Below the pieces are notes generated by a model, which had not been told where the DNA came from, searched no databases, and saw only the letters and a program-made list of their open reading frames with translations. This document shows, in pieces, positions 22,745-33,541 of a stretch of DNA of 64,000 bases (within the stretch, counting starts at the first letter, position 1; the number at the start of each line of letters is the position of its first letter). Source of the DNA: Amaranthus tricolor (lineage: Eukaryota > Streptophyta > Magnoliopsida > Caryophyllales > Amaranthaceae); NCBI RefSeq assembly GCF_026212465.1, contig NC_080062.1:6995297-7059296 (forward strand), read 5' to 3'. Position numbers and translations under genes: made by a program.

Positions 22745-24219
22745 ATGAGCAGCGACCCTAATGATTGGGCTAGCGACATCTTGTTGAATAATTTGTCGAC
22801 TAGCAACGACGACAATAGCAATGAAGAAAACAATAACCAAGTTCATGGGAGTAGTGAAAATACTCCAAGTGATTCCATAAATAATATGGAAGAGGACGAT
22901 GGAGATGATCCTCGTCCGAATCTTCCATGGCTACCAACCATAAACAAGTAAATTTTTTTATAATCTTATTATCATTAATATTTTTTCATTATTAAAATTT
23001 CATTGTAAACTAATTTTGTTAATTATTGTAAGATTTAATCCGATATCCGGGAATATCATTGCTTCAAAAATAAGGGCAACCTTTAACTATAAACAAGATG
23101 TTGAAAGTCGTAATTGGAAGGGTGTCACCAAACCCACGAAAGATTTTTATTTTAATGAATTTAAGGTATAATTCTTATCTAGTTGTTTATTTTCAGACCT
23201 ATTATATAGACATTATTTTAAGTATTTTATTTGATGAAACATATATGTATTTAGAAACAATACAAATGGGACCCTCGCCTCGAACATTTCGTTCGGAAGT
23301 CATGGGAGGAAATACCCGCAAAGCGCTATGCGAATATGCTTTTCAAATGGCGCACGACATTGAAAAGCAAGCCTGATTTTAAACCTCCTTCCATCGATAA
23401 TGAGACTTGGGCGCGATGGAAGGCTGATTGGGAACGCCCAGATAATAAAGCTGTTTCGGCTAGGAATTCCTCCAATCGACGTGGAGGAAGAGACAAAGCT
23501 GAAGCCACCCAGTCCCGCACGCCAGAACAATGCGGGATTTGGTGAGTATTTAGTTAATTAAGTAGTATTATATTGAATTTTTTTATTATCTTTTGTTTAA
23601 TTTTAAATCCTTTTTTTTTAATATATTTTAGGAACAATCGAAAGGTCAAAGACCCACAGGCTATGAAATATTTACACGAACACATGGGGTCTTTGACACT
23701 GAAACTGGGGATTGTTCCCAATGGACTAATAGCAAGTCAAAAAAAGTTAACGTAATAATGTTTTAAACTTGTTTATTTCTTTTTTTTTTAAGTATCAATT
23801 AATACTTTGTTTATTTGTAATTGATTTCTTTGTTTTATTGAAGGATGAATATCGTGCTTTGATGGAGGAGCATCCAACCGGTGATCCAAGTCAAATTTGG
23901 TTGGATGCTATAAAAAATGTAGAAAGCGGGTCAAGCAAAAAAAAACAAAAAAAGCAAAGAGGTATTTGGAGTTGGGTCCGCCTCCCAAATTATTTATCCA
24001 CCTGAGCCAACGGATATTTCGTCTTCTCAGCCTGCACAACCTGATTATGATACCATCAGTCAACAAAGGTTTGCGGATTTTGAAGCACGGAAAATGGAGT
24101 TCAACAATCAATTATGGGAAGCGGTACGAATGGGAAATGCTCAGACTGCCTATGAGACTCACCAAAGGCTGGCTGAACAAATTCAAAGAGAACAAGAACT
24201 CTTTTTGAAATTAATTTAA
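22745..24219 (+). pseudogene. TnpA-like CACTA protein (plant Ptta/En-Spm family), five exons, frame-broken
   Basis: Approximate exons are 22745-22949, 23031-23166, 23254-23541, 23632-23752 and 23844-24219. Exon 1 gives an acidic Asn/Asp-rich start (MSSDPNDWASD). Exons 2-3 give NWKGVTKPTKDFYFNEFK and KQYKWDPRLEHFVRKSWEEI, then FKWRTTLKSKPDFKPPSI, the conserved En/Spm core. In exon 3 the family reading shifts frame around 23500-23512. Exon 4 reads RPTGYEIFTRTHGVFDTETG. In exon 5 the poly-A tract at 23938-23955 breaks the frame before KEVFGVGSASQIIYPP and a coiled-coil end (LAEQIQREQELFLKLI). Both breaks look like single-base losses. The T-rich 21900-22740 stretch is its leader with a probable 5' intron. 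A DNA-binding role at the subterminal repeats is known for the family. Confidence 0.75.
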
Positions 24220-24390
24220 TCGCATCTCAATTTGCAGCAACCCCTCCTCCACCTCCTCCAAATCAATGATTAAATATATGTAATTTTTGTGACTTTGTAA
24301 ATAAACTTTAGTTTTATATATAATATTTCCAGCTCTTTATTTTTATTTATTTGTTTTATGTGTATATATTTTTATCTTAATATTACAACA

Positions 24391-24855
<465 letters not shown>

Positions 24856-24878
24856 TTCAATACTTATTTGTAGTGATA

Positions 24879-25702
24879 TAAATTTATAAATTTTAGTCAC
24901 TTTGAGATTATAGATCTTTTTAAGTGTATATGTTGTAAACTCAAAGAAATATGGATGAAGTATCAATTTGTAAATGAATACTTTATTAATCCCAATTTCA
25001 ACCCCTTGGGGTTAGGTTTTGGGTTAATTTATTTTGGTTAGGATTATTTAAATCGAGTTTATTTGAATGGATTATTGAGCTAAACATGCTATACAATCGT
25101 GTAATCAAATCGAACTACATAACTAAAAATTATAAAAAAGTTTAGGAAGAAGTATGATTTGATAAATCAAACAACATATCTCGATTACATTTTTCTCATA
25201 TATTACTCTCTTCGTTAGAGATGGTTACGGTGGGTTTAAGACTTTATTGGACTCACCCTTATTTTTGGTTCTGGATCTAAATTTTGGATTTAGGATTTTC
25301 ATACCTAAATCCTCTTTCTAGACCTATTAAAAACCCATACTCGACGTACTCGCTAGAATCGCTCTAGATCTGATTCATTACACAATTTAAAATCAATTTT
25401 GAATTTGTTATAAACTTATATTATATTTATTTATTTTTAATCTAGACTTGTATAATATAAAAAGTTTAAATTTGGATTATAAAATTAAGCTGCTAGCCCT
25501 ACTATGTATGAAATATTTATGATCAAATGACAAGTACTAACAATTAGGCAAATGATGCAACTAAAATAAGTAAATAACGGAAAACGATATACTAATATGT
25601 ATATATATGTATTATAATATAAAATTTGAAGGTTGAGAATCTAGGTTTTGAAGACTTTTCTTTTTGCTATTAATTAATTTAATTTGCACCACTAATAAAA
25701 AA

Positions 25703-25708
<6 letters not shown>
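24879..25708. other. Intergenic DNA, no gene seen
   Basis: AT-rich. A stretch around 25215-25390 with GGGTTTAAGACTT, ACCCATACTCGAC and GATCTGATTCATTAC resembles other low-copy repeats in the window but could not be bounded. Confidence 0.45.

Positions 25709-25787
<79 letters not shown>
25709..25787. repeat. (TA)n tract, left flank of microsatellite-associated MITE
   Basis: 79 bp of alternating TA ending exactly where the MITE sequence GGGAGGAATCC begins. Confidence 0.95.
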
Positions 25788-25789
<2 letters not shown>

Positions 25790-26046
25790 GAGGAATCCAT
25801 TGACAAATGGTTGAAAATGAGAAGGGTAAGAAGGACTATAAAACCCTTGATTTCACTAAAAAAAAAATTTATGGTCACGATTGAGCCAAAAATACATAAT
25901 TGTAAAAGTAACTATGTTACACAGAAAGGTAACTATAAAATAATTTTTAAAATGTTCTTAATTTATAACATAGTATTTTTTTTGTATATAGTGTAACCAA
26001 ACAAAAATCCTTCCTACCCTTCTCATTTTAAAATCCTTCTTATTTG

Positions 26047-26048
<2 letters not shown>
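25788..26048. mobile_element. MITE flanked on both sides by (TA)n, Micron-like
   Basis: The 261-bp unit has imperfect inverted ends. The left has GACAAATGG...GAAAATGAGAAGGGTAAGAA; the right, on the minus strand, has GACAAATAA...AAAATGAGAAGGGTAGGAAG. Long (TA)n tracts abut both ends. Rice Micron elements are known for the same arrangement. The same terminal sequence follows another (TA)n tract at 45565. It is non-coding. Confidence 0.7.

Positions 26049-26122
<74 letters not shown>
26049..26122. repeat. (AT)n tract, right flank of microsatellite-associated MITE
   Basis: 74 bp of alternating AT starting at the last base of the MITE. Confidence 0.95.
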
Positions 26123-26126
<4 letters not shown>

Positions 26127-26308
26127 TAGTGATTCTCTTTTATGCATTCTCTTATATGCCCCGCAAAAAAAAAGTGCACCTTTAAATTTTGAAGTCTCCA
26201 ATCAATTTCAAATCATAATTGTTTGGGTCGAATTCGAGTATTCGACTAGTGTCATGCGGTGGCGTCTTCTAGTTTTGCCACTCACTTCTTCCAAGCCAGT
26301 AAGCCACC

Positions 26309-26856
26309 TGTTGGGGATTAGAAATCTCACATATTTAAAATATTTAAAATACCCTTAGTTATTAAGTCAAGGATCAAAAATATAAGTCAACATCGACCCT
26401 AATGTCAATAATGGTCAAAGTCACGTGCTCATCCTAATTAGATATTATACAACAATTTTCCATTTTTACTTCAACTGAAGACACTTCCAAAGATAACCGT
26501 CCATCATCTCAAGATAACTGTCGTCACTATGTCGCTTCCATGATCATACTCTCTATGAGGCAGCACTACAAAGATAACCATCCAAGAGTTACAATTCTTA
26601 TATTGAAACTCTTATAAATAGATCATTCTTCTGCAGAAATCAGATTACGCAATTCTACTCTCATACTCATACTTACACTTATCACTTACCTTTACCTTTC
26701 TCGGTATGACTTAAGCATCGGAGGGCTTTTCGGGACATCAGCCTCCGATTTAGTCTTTCTTTGTGGTTGCAGGTACACCACTCACGGGGTCAGATCATCT
26801 CACTTTCCTTAATCCAAAGGTACTTCTCTCTTAAAGTCTCCTTTACAAATCTGACA
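26309..26856 (+). mobile_element. Solo LTR, about 548 bp
   Basis: Begins TGTTGGGGATTAG and ends AATCTGACA (TG...CA). It has a TATA box, CTTATAAATAGAT (26611-26623), followed by the transcript-start style sequence AAGCATCGGAGGGCTTTTCG common in plant Gypsy-type LTRs. Flanks are CCACC (26304-26308) and CCACT (26857-26861), a 5-bp duplication with one mismatch. No internal domain, so a solo LTR. Confidence 0.6.
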
Positions 26857-26861
26857 CCACT

Positions 26862-27419
26862 AAATATTATTTCCTAAATTGACAAATTAGTTTAATATTC
26901 CGTAATGAAAATCAAATTTTGTGTCAATTGAAAAGCTTGAATTTAATTTTCATTTAGTGTTTTTATATCATTACTCCATCGTATAATCGAAACGAAATCT
27001 CATAGTGAGACCTATTATAAATAGGTTGACCCATTAATTAAAAATAATAAATAATGGTTATAACTCTAAAGCTAGAAGTGTTTAAAATAGACTTAATGCT
27101 CCGATATTCACCCGACCTTTGAATCGAACCCGACTTAACCCAATTTCAAAATAAATTTAAAATAATACTAAAATCATTTTAAATCGATCCGAAACACCTC
27201 ATCCGAAATTGACCCGATAATCCAAACAAACACCTCAACCTAAAACCAAACATATTATTTTTTTTTATAACTTACATTATCTGTTATAATATTAATTAAT
27301 TAATATTTTTTAAATATATATTATTTTAGCTTGTTATATAGGGTCTTTGCTATAATTCTTCTTCTTTAGCTTGGGTGTTCCATCAAATTAAGGATTGTTT
27401 CTTTTTTCAACCCTTTAAA
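26862..27419. other. Promoter-side intergenic DNA of the kinase gene with repeat remnants
   Basis: A GTGAGACCTATTATAAATAGG piece near 27003-27025 belongs to the GAGACC repeat family, and 27100-27240 holds CCGAAACACCTCATCCGAAA, also seen near 16500-16525. The last 100 bp approach the start of the kinase transcript. Confidence 0.4.
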
Positions 27420-29186
27420 ATAAGGAGTCTAAAACTCTCTCACTCCACCGTTTTTGCTTGTTGCTGACGTTTCTCCAAATTGCTCAACCCCATGGAATTG
27501 GAACTACCTTTAAATTCATCCTTTTCCCTTTTAATTCTTCCATAATCACTCAATTTCTGTTTCATCCTTAGGCCATTTCCGGTTTTGTCAGTTCAAGTGA
27601 GTTCTTTCTTTTTTATACTTTTCTGGGCATCCCCTTTTTTTGATGTTATTTCTTTTTATGATTACTGGGTCTGTCATTCTTTCTTTTATCTGATATGGGT
27701 TGTGATTATTTTTTGTAAATTTCTTGTTTTTGTTTGCTTAATTTGTTATCTTTGTAAAATGGGATCAAAGAATTTGTTACAAATTGTTCCCATCTTTAAT
27801 TCTTACTTAATGTGATTGTAATTGGTATCTGATAGGTTGTGATGTCTTATATGAGTGTGATTATGAAGCTTAATCTTAGTTTTTACTGCATGAACTTTAG
27901 TATATTAGATTGCAAGGAGCTTATTCATGTAGAGATTTTCATTTAAGTGCTATGATTTGATATTATGGCATGTATATTGGGTTATTCTTTCATCCTTTTG
28001 TGATCTTGTAGTTGAAAAGTGCTTTGATTGGGTTGATTACTTTACATGGTATCAGAGTCTTTTTCGAATCTTATATTGTGTTCTTTGATCATGATTGTGA
28101 TGATGTAATTGGGAATGTGTCCTGATATGGTATCAGAGGCTATTATTTCGAATTTTATCAACCTCTCATTATTTTAAGTGAAATATTTAGTGTCATGTAT
28201 GTATATTACATCCTTCTAGCAGGCTCTTTAATGAGGGGCATGATAAAGATGTAACACAATCTAGGGTTACAACCATAAATGTAAGTTTTTGGCTGAGTTG
28301 ATTTCTTGATAGGAAACATATCGTTTTTCATTTGATTGGTGCTCTATGATAAAAAATGAAAGTTTGTTTGGGAGAAATCTATAAATTGAGTGTGGTAGTT
28401 TACATAATTATACTAGCAATATATGTTACTTGGACTCGGGTACTGATGTTGGATGTTGGTACGTGTCCAAGTGTCGGATATGTTTAAATATTCAATTTTT
28501 TGCCTAAAATAAAGCGTTTGCCATACCAATGCTTGAGGATCAAGGATCGGACACTGGTATGTGAAGCAAAATGAAGAGCCCGACTAACATAGCTAGCAAC
28601 TAGAAACTGTTAAACGACTGCTTCACTTTGATTCGAGTCTATTTTGATCGAATCACATACTCATGTCCGCAACAAAATATGGTTCAAGTGTTCAGCTTGA
28701 CTATTTTATCAAATTATCCTGAGGATTTTAACCGAATTGAATAGTGTAAGAGTCTTATTGTATTTAAAGTTAAGTGAAGCATCCAAATTCCTAACAACAG
28801 AGGTTCTTAGTAGATTTTGGAGGTGAATTTGATGAGGCCTAGTCAGGATTTAAGGGTTGTGAGCTAGAAAAGTCATTACGGTCTCTATCAGTAATTTGTG
28901 CCACTCTTTTTGCTTATAGAAAGTAAATGATCTCGAATTAAAACATGCTATTATTCATGCCAAATTCCATGATAACCTTGCAACTTTATTTCTGTATCCC
29001 ACGTGTAATTTTTTAGTCTTTTTTAGCAATGGAATAACAAAGTTCTCCGAGCATATGTTTATGTGAAAATTGTGTAAAATATGTTTTTGTCTTAGCTTGG
29101 TTTTACTTTTTATGATTAAACTTGGCCAGAGTACAAGGCAGTGAATGAATATTTCCGATTATTGATGTTTCCACTTTCCAGCAGAT
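27420..29186 (+). other. 5' UTR exon and leader intron of the kinase gene
   Basis: A C/T-rich leader (CTCTCTCACTCCACCG around 27436-27451) runs to a donor, TTCAA|GTGAGT, at about 27596. A 1.6 kb intron ends at the acceptor TTCCAGCAG (29184), two bases before the start codon. A dispersed repeat lies inside at 28425-28575. The exact transcription start is unknown. Confidence 0.55.
28425..28575 (+). repeat. Dispersed repeat (ACTTGGACTCGGGTACTGATG type), copy 1
   Basis: Shares with 36035-36185 (opposite strand) TTACTTGGACTCG, TACTGATGT, GTGTCCAAGTGTCGGATA and CATACCAATG in the same order. Non-coding; MITE or SINE origin not resolved. Confidence 0.7.
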
Positions 29187-32100
29187 ATGGCCGATCAAAT
29201 TGAATCTAAACAACCAACTCCTTTTGAGTTTGTGATCTACGAAGGAGATGCTGATAATATGAGGACTGTTGTGGTGACACCTAATGAAGCTAGCCCGTGG
29301 ATCGACCCCACATCAATGAAACTGAGGCATCGAATCGGAAGGGGTCTCTTTGGTGATGTTTGGTTGGCGACCCATCACAGGTCTGCTCAAGATTACGATG
29401 AATATCATGAAGTGGCCATAAAGATGCTGAACTTAATGAAGGAAGATAGTGTGAAGGCCTTTTTGGACAAGTTTGCTGATATGCTTCCAAAGTTTCGTGC
29501 AATGAAAGGTGTATGTTGGCTACACGGGATTTCAGTTATAGACGGGAAGGTAACAAAACATTTCAAATTTTAATGTTTGCAAGAGTTACTTTGTGTTTAC
29601 GGGGAATTTCTTGTTGCGCTTATAACCTTCTTGTACTCAACAGATAAGCATTGTCATGAAATTCTACGAGGGATCAGTTGGGGACAAGATGGCTCGTTCT
29701 AGAAGCGGGAAACTCTCAGTACCTGATGTCTTGAGGTAATATTCTGTGAGTTGGTCATTGAATAATACCGATTTCTCTACGTTTCTTCATTCGTTTCATA
29801 CATTTAAGGCATATTTTCTATCGCTGTATGCAAGGTTGTTAGGATCGAGATTCTACCTAGATTCGATGAGGGGGTAGGATCAAAATCGATGGAATCGGAT
29901 TGTAAGATTGTATGATTCTAAAAGTATGCATTAATATGCTCTGGATAGCTGATTATCAATTATATTTATTATTTTTAAAGTTTAAGGTATAAATCAAAAT
30001 TTATTTCACTTCACCTAGTTATAAATATAATACTTTTAATAATCATTTAAATTGCAAATCAAAAGAAACTTGAATTTTATTGTCATATTGTTATAATAAG
30101 TTTACATGTATTTATATATACGTGAAATCTTGATTATAAGATTTTGTTTACAATTGAGACTACCCTTGTAGGATCGGATTGTTGAATTGTAGGATCATAA
30201 AATTTTGTTATATCCTACCTCCTAAATTCTTGAGATATGTAGGATCGTAGGATCCTACCAACTTTAAGATTCTACCTTCGATCCGGATCGATTGCCTATT
30301 TTTTTGATCATAAGATCGTAAAATTGTAGATTAGGATTGAGATTCTAATAACCATGGTCGTATGTCATACACTTAGGTACGGAATCAATCTGGCTGAAGC
30401 AATATTGGAATTGCACTCCCTTGATATTATGGTCCTCAATCTCAAACCTTCAAACTTCCTTCTTGACGAGACTGATAAAGCAATATTAGGGGATTTCGGA
30501 GTTTCATATCTTCTTCTGGGACTGCCGTTGTCAAACTCTGATGCGTCGATCACCGTAGGTAGCCCGAACTACATGGCTCCTGAACAATGGGAGCCAGAGG
30601 TAAGAGGTCCAATATCATTTGAGAGTGATTCATGGGGTTATGGCTGCAGTATTTTGGAAATGTTGACTGGGGATCAACCTTGGTGTGGGAGATCAGTTCA
30701 GCAAATTTACCGCGCAGTAGTTCTTAATCGAGAGAAACCACAGATACCGAATGGTCTTCCTTATGAGATCGAGAACGTCCTTTCTGGCTGCTTTGAATTT
30801 GACTTCCGAAACCGTCCTCTAATGACTGACATCTTACAGGCACTCAAGAGGTTAATTCTCGTAGCCTTTTAATCTGAAAACTAAATGTTTTTCAAGATCA
30901 TTAATCAAAGAATAATTTTGCAAATCACAGCCTTAAAGTTTAGCACTTTTGCGAATTACAACCTGAATATTTAATTTTTTGCGATTTACAGCCACCAAAG
31001 TGTCAAAGTTTGCAGGTTCAAGCCAAAACACACAATTCCGACCATTTCGGTGGTCAGAAGTTTAGATTAAGTGGTCGGAGTTCTGTGTTTTTGGCCTGAA
31101 CCTGTAAGCTTTGATACTTTGGTGGTAGTGATTCGCAAAAAATAAATATTGAGGTTGTAATTCGCATATTATTCATAATCATTATTATTTCTTCTGGATA
31201 TTTTGTGCTACTAATGCAAATGTGTCCTGAACTTTGTACCTTTCTTCACAATGAAATCAAGTTCACATCGCATTGCATTGCATCAGCCGCGTTGTAAAGG
31301 TTTGCTAAAAAAACGAACGAATATTGCCGCATTGTAAAGTTGTAAAAAAGTGTTTTGGGCCGTTTCGAGAAACATCTCATGCTTTTAGTTTTGGTTGATA
31401 TTTGGCATTACGATAACCCCATCATTCTCATTACCGCATCATCATGTCATTATTGCATTTTTGCTCTATGCCTATCTTGCACAAAATCGGTGCATTCCGA
31501 TTAAATGAAAGGCATGTTAACAATTAAAACGGAGAAAGAAAAGAGTGGTTTCTCCGACATTTGTAAAAAGAACTAAATTGTGAATGCTGAGACAACCTAT
31601 GTCAATATGTTTGTAATTGTTCTGTCTTTTATAAGCCATTTCAACGTATTCTTTTGGGAATCTCACATATATTCTGATCGTGCAGCTCACACGATGCTAT
31701 CGTGAATGAAGAGACAACTTTTGTTTTAAAGAGTAAATCAAACATTGGCAAGCCGAACCAGCATCATTACACGGAGTGGTTTCTTTCCAAAGATACTCTC
31801 CAGGAAGGCGACATAGTGCGGTCTAGAAAGGCAGCCAAGTCCTCTAAAATTGAGAACATGCTAATCCCAGAAGGGAAAGTTGTTGGCTTCGAAAGCGTCG
31901 ATGGTAAAGATTACTCGGTCTTGGTGAAGGTCCATGGAATCCACGATCCATTGAGAGTTCGGACATCAACCCTTGAGCGTGTCACACATGGCTTTGCCGC
32001 TGGAGATTGGGTGCGCCTGCGAGAAGAGCAAAAACAGCATTCACCTGTCGGAATCCTTCATTCAATAACCCGTGATGGATCTACGGCTGTTGGGTTCATC

Positions 32101-32595
32101 GGGTTGGAAACACTATGGAAAGGCAACCATTCAGAGCTCCAAATGGCAAAGCCTTTTCACGTGGGCCAATTTGTGCAGCTTAAAGCCAATGTTTTTAATC
32201 CCCGATTCGATTGGCCTCGGAAGAGGGGATTATGGGCTACCGGAAAGATTAAACACATCCATCCTAATGGATGCCTTACGGTTTTCTTCCCGGGAAGATT
32301 ACAGTTTGGTCAGAAACAAGAAGAGGTTTTTGCAGATCCTGCTGAAGTAGAAGTGGTCTCTTTCAATTCCTGTCCGGGGATTCTGAAAAAGTATCAACAT
32401 CTCGAGGATATTCACTGGGCCGTAAGACCTCTTCTTATGGCTTTAGGTCTGTTTACCGCGATGAAAATGGGGCTTTTTGTGGGGAAAAAGATTACCAAAC
32501 CAAAAATGAGAAGAGAGAAACACCAGGGCAGTGATCAGACTACTGATGGTGCTAGCAAATCACAACACGGATTCCCCGTTCTATGGCCTCAGTAA
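29187..32595 (+). CDS. KOC1: KEG-related protein kinase with C-terminal membrane segment, probable KOC1
   Basis: Coding exons 29187-29549, 29644-29735, 30377-30850 and 31686-32595 join in phase to 612 residues. Residues about 45-300 form a kinase domain: glycine loop GRGLFGDVW (51-59), VAIK lysine 79, DFG at 191-193 and MAPEQW. The catalytic loop reads VLNLKPSN, so the usual HRD Asp is Asn173. Residues about 330-550 hold KEG/HERC2-type repeats (GDIVRSRK, AAGDWVRLRE, HVGQFVQLKA) and there is no RING. A hydrophobic segment (RPLLMALGLFTAMKMGLFVG) near the C-terminus, followed by basic residues, suggests a tail anchor. This matches, from memory, Arabidopsis AT4G32250/KOC1, an outer chloroplast envelope kinase needed for plastid protein import. 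The donor after exon 4 is weak (AAGAG|GTTAAT), and TEs occupy introns 3 and 4 as counted within the coding region. Confidence 0.85.
29831..30356. mobile_element. hAT-like MITE in a kinase-gene intron
   Basis: Inverted ends CAAGGTTGTTAGGATC and, on the minus strand, CATGGTTATTAGAATC. Flanks GCTGTATG (29823-29830) and GTCGTATG (30357-30364) match at six of eight positions, the hAT duplication length. The inside is full of GTAGGATC/GATCCTAC words in both orientations. Its right end is only about 20 bp from the acceptor of the next exon (30377). Confidence 0.6.
30951..31165. mobile_element. Foldback MITE (long hairpin) in the last kinase-gene intron
   Basis: Two arms of roughly 93 bp are inverted copies of each other with about 85% identity by eye: GCGAATTACAACCTGAATAT at the left and, reversed, GCGAATTACAACCTCAATAT at the right. 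Shared inner blocks are ACCAAAGTGTCAAAG-like and CAGGTTCAAGCC-like words. The loop is about 25 bp. The transcript would fold into a long hairpin. Confidence 0.85.
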
Positions 32596-33541
32596 CCTCT
32601 CGAGAAGGTACTTCTCGTTCTCGTAGGCCGTCTACCAAGCCGCAAGCTCTGTCCATATCCATTTTTATCTTCTAGCAGTTGAACATATCCAACCTAAAAA
32701 GTTCTTGTTACAAGTACTCTACTAACTGTATAGCTCCCTAAAATCATATGCTTGTGTATAAATCGTTAATCTAAACAATTTCTTCCGTTTATCTAGTAAC
32801 ATGTAAATATTGTTTTGTAGTCTGCTTTTTCCGCTTTAGATCTATTTTGAGCATATTATTCTACTAGCCGGTGTAGTGAAAGTTGGGAATTTGAAATCAT
32901 CGACCAAGTCCAGTTTTCTACCTTCTAGATTTCAAAGTCGGATTAAGTTGAATTCGATTAGAAGGCCGGGTAAATATTGAGTCGTTTGGTCTGTTTTGAA
33001 CACCTCTATGTACATGATTTAACTACCTATATCACATATGATAGATTAATAGTTAAGGAAAAAAAGGGGGTTTTCGAGAAAATTGTCGTTTTCTTTGGAC
33101 TTGGACACACCGGGATTCTAACTAGTAGGAAGTGCAATCTGTATGAGCAAACGATTTCCGCACTCATTTCGCTCTTCTTTACTCCCGTTTCACTCATTTT
33201 GCCACATTTAGTACTTCATTAGAAATCGCAATGTAGTAAAATTAGCAAAGACACTAGAATATATCCGTTGCGACTTAGATTTTCATGACTTGTTAGTGGT
33301 TACATGTTGCAGTTTGTTGTAAAACCTTATAATTCTCTTTAAGCCCCCAGAAAGGCTCATGTGATCAGTTAAACCAGTACTAATACTGGGTATAAAATAC
33401 TTCCAAAGTTCCAATAGAAAAGTTGAACTCGAAAAAACTCGAGCATGCAATGCCACGAAACTTCTAATCGACTTTTCTAACAAATAACTGAGTGGCTATG
33501 CATATAAACACGAAATACCAAGCAGAACAACTAAATAACGA
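32596..33541. other. Convergent 3' ends of kinase and PII1 genes
   Basis: No extra gene is seen in the 950 bp between the two stop codons. It should contain both 3' UTRs. A TTTGGACTTGGACACACCGGG piece near 33094-33114 is not explained. Confidence 0.5.
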
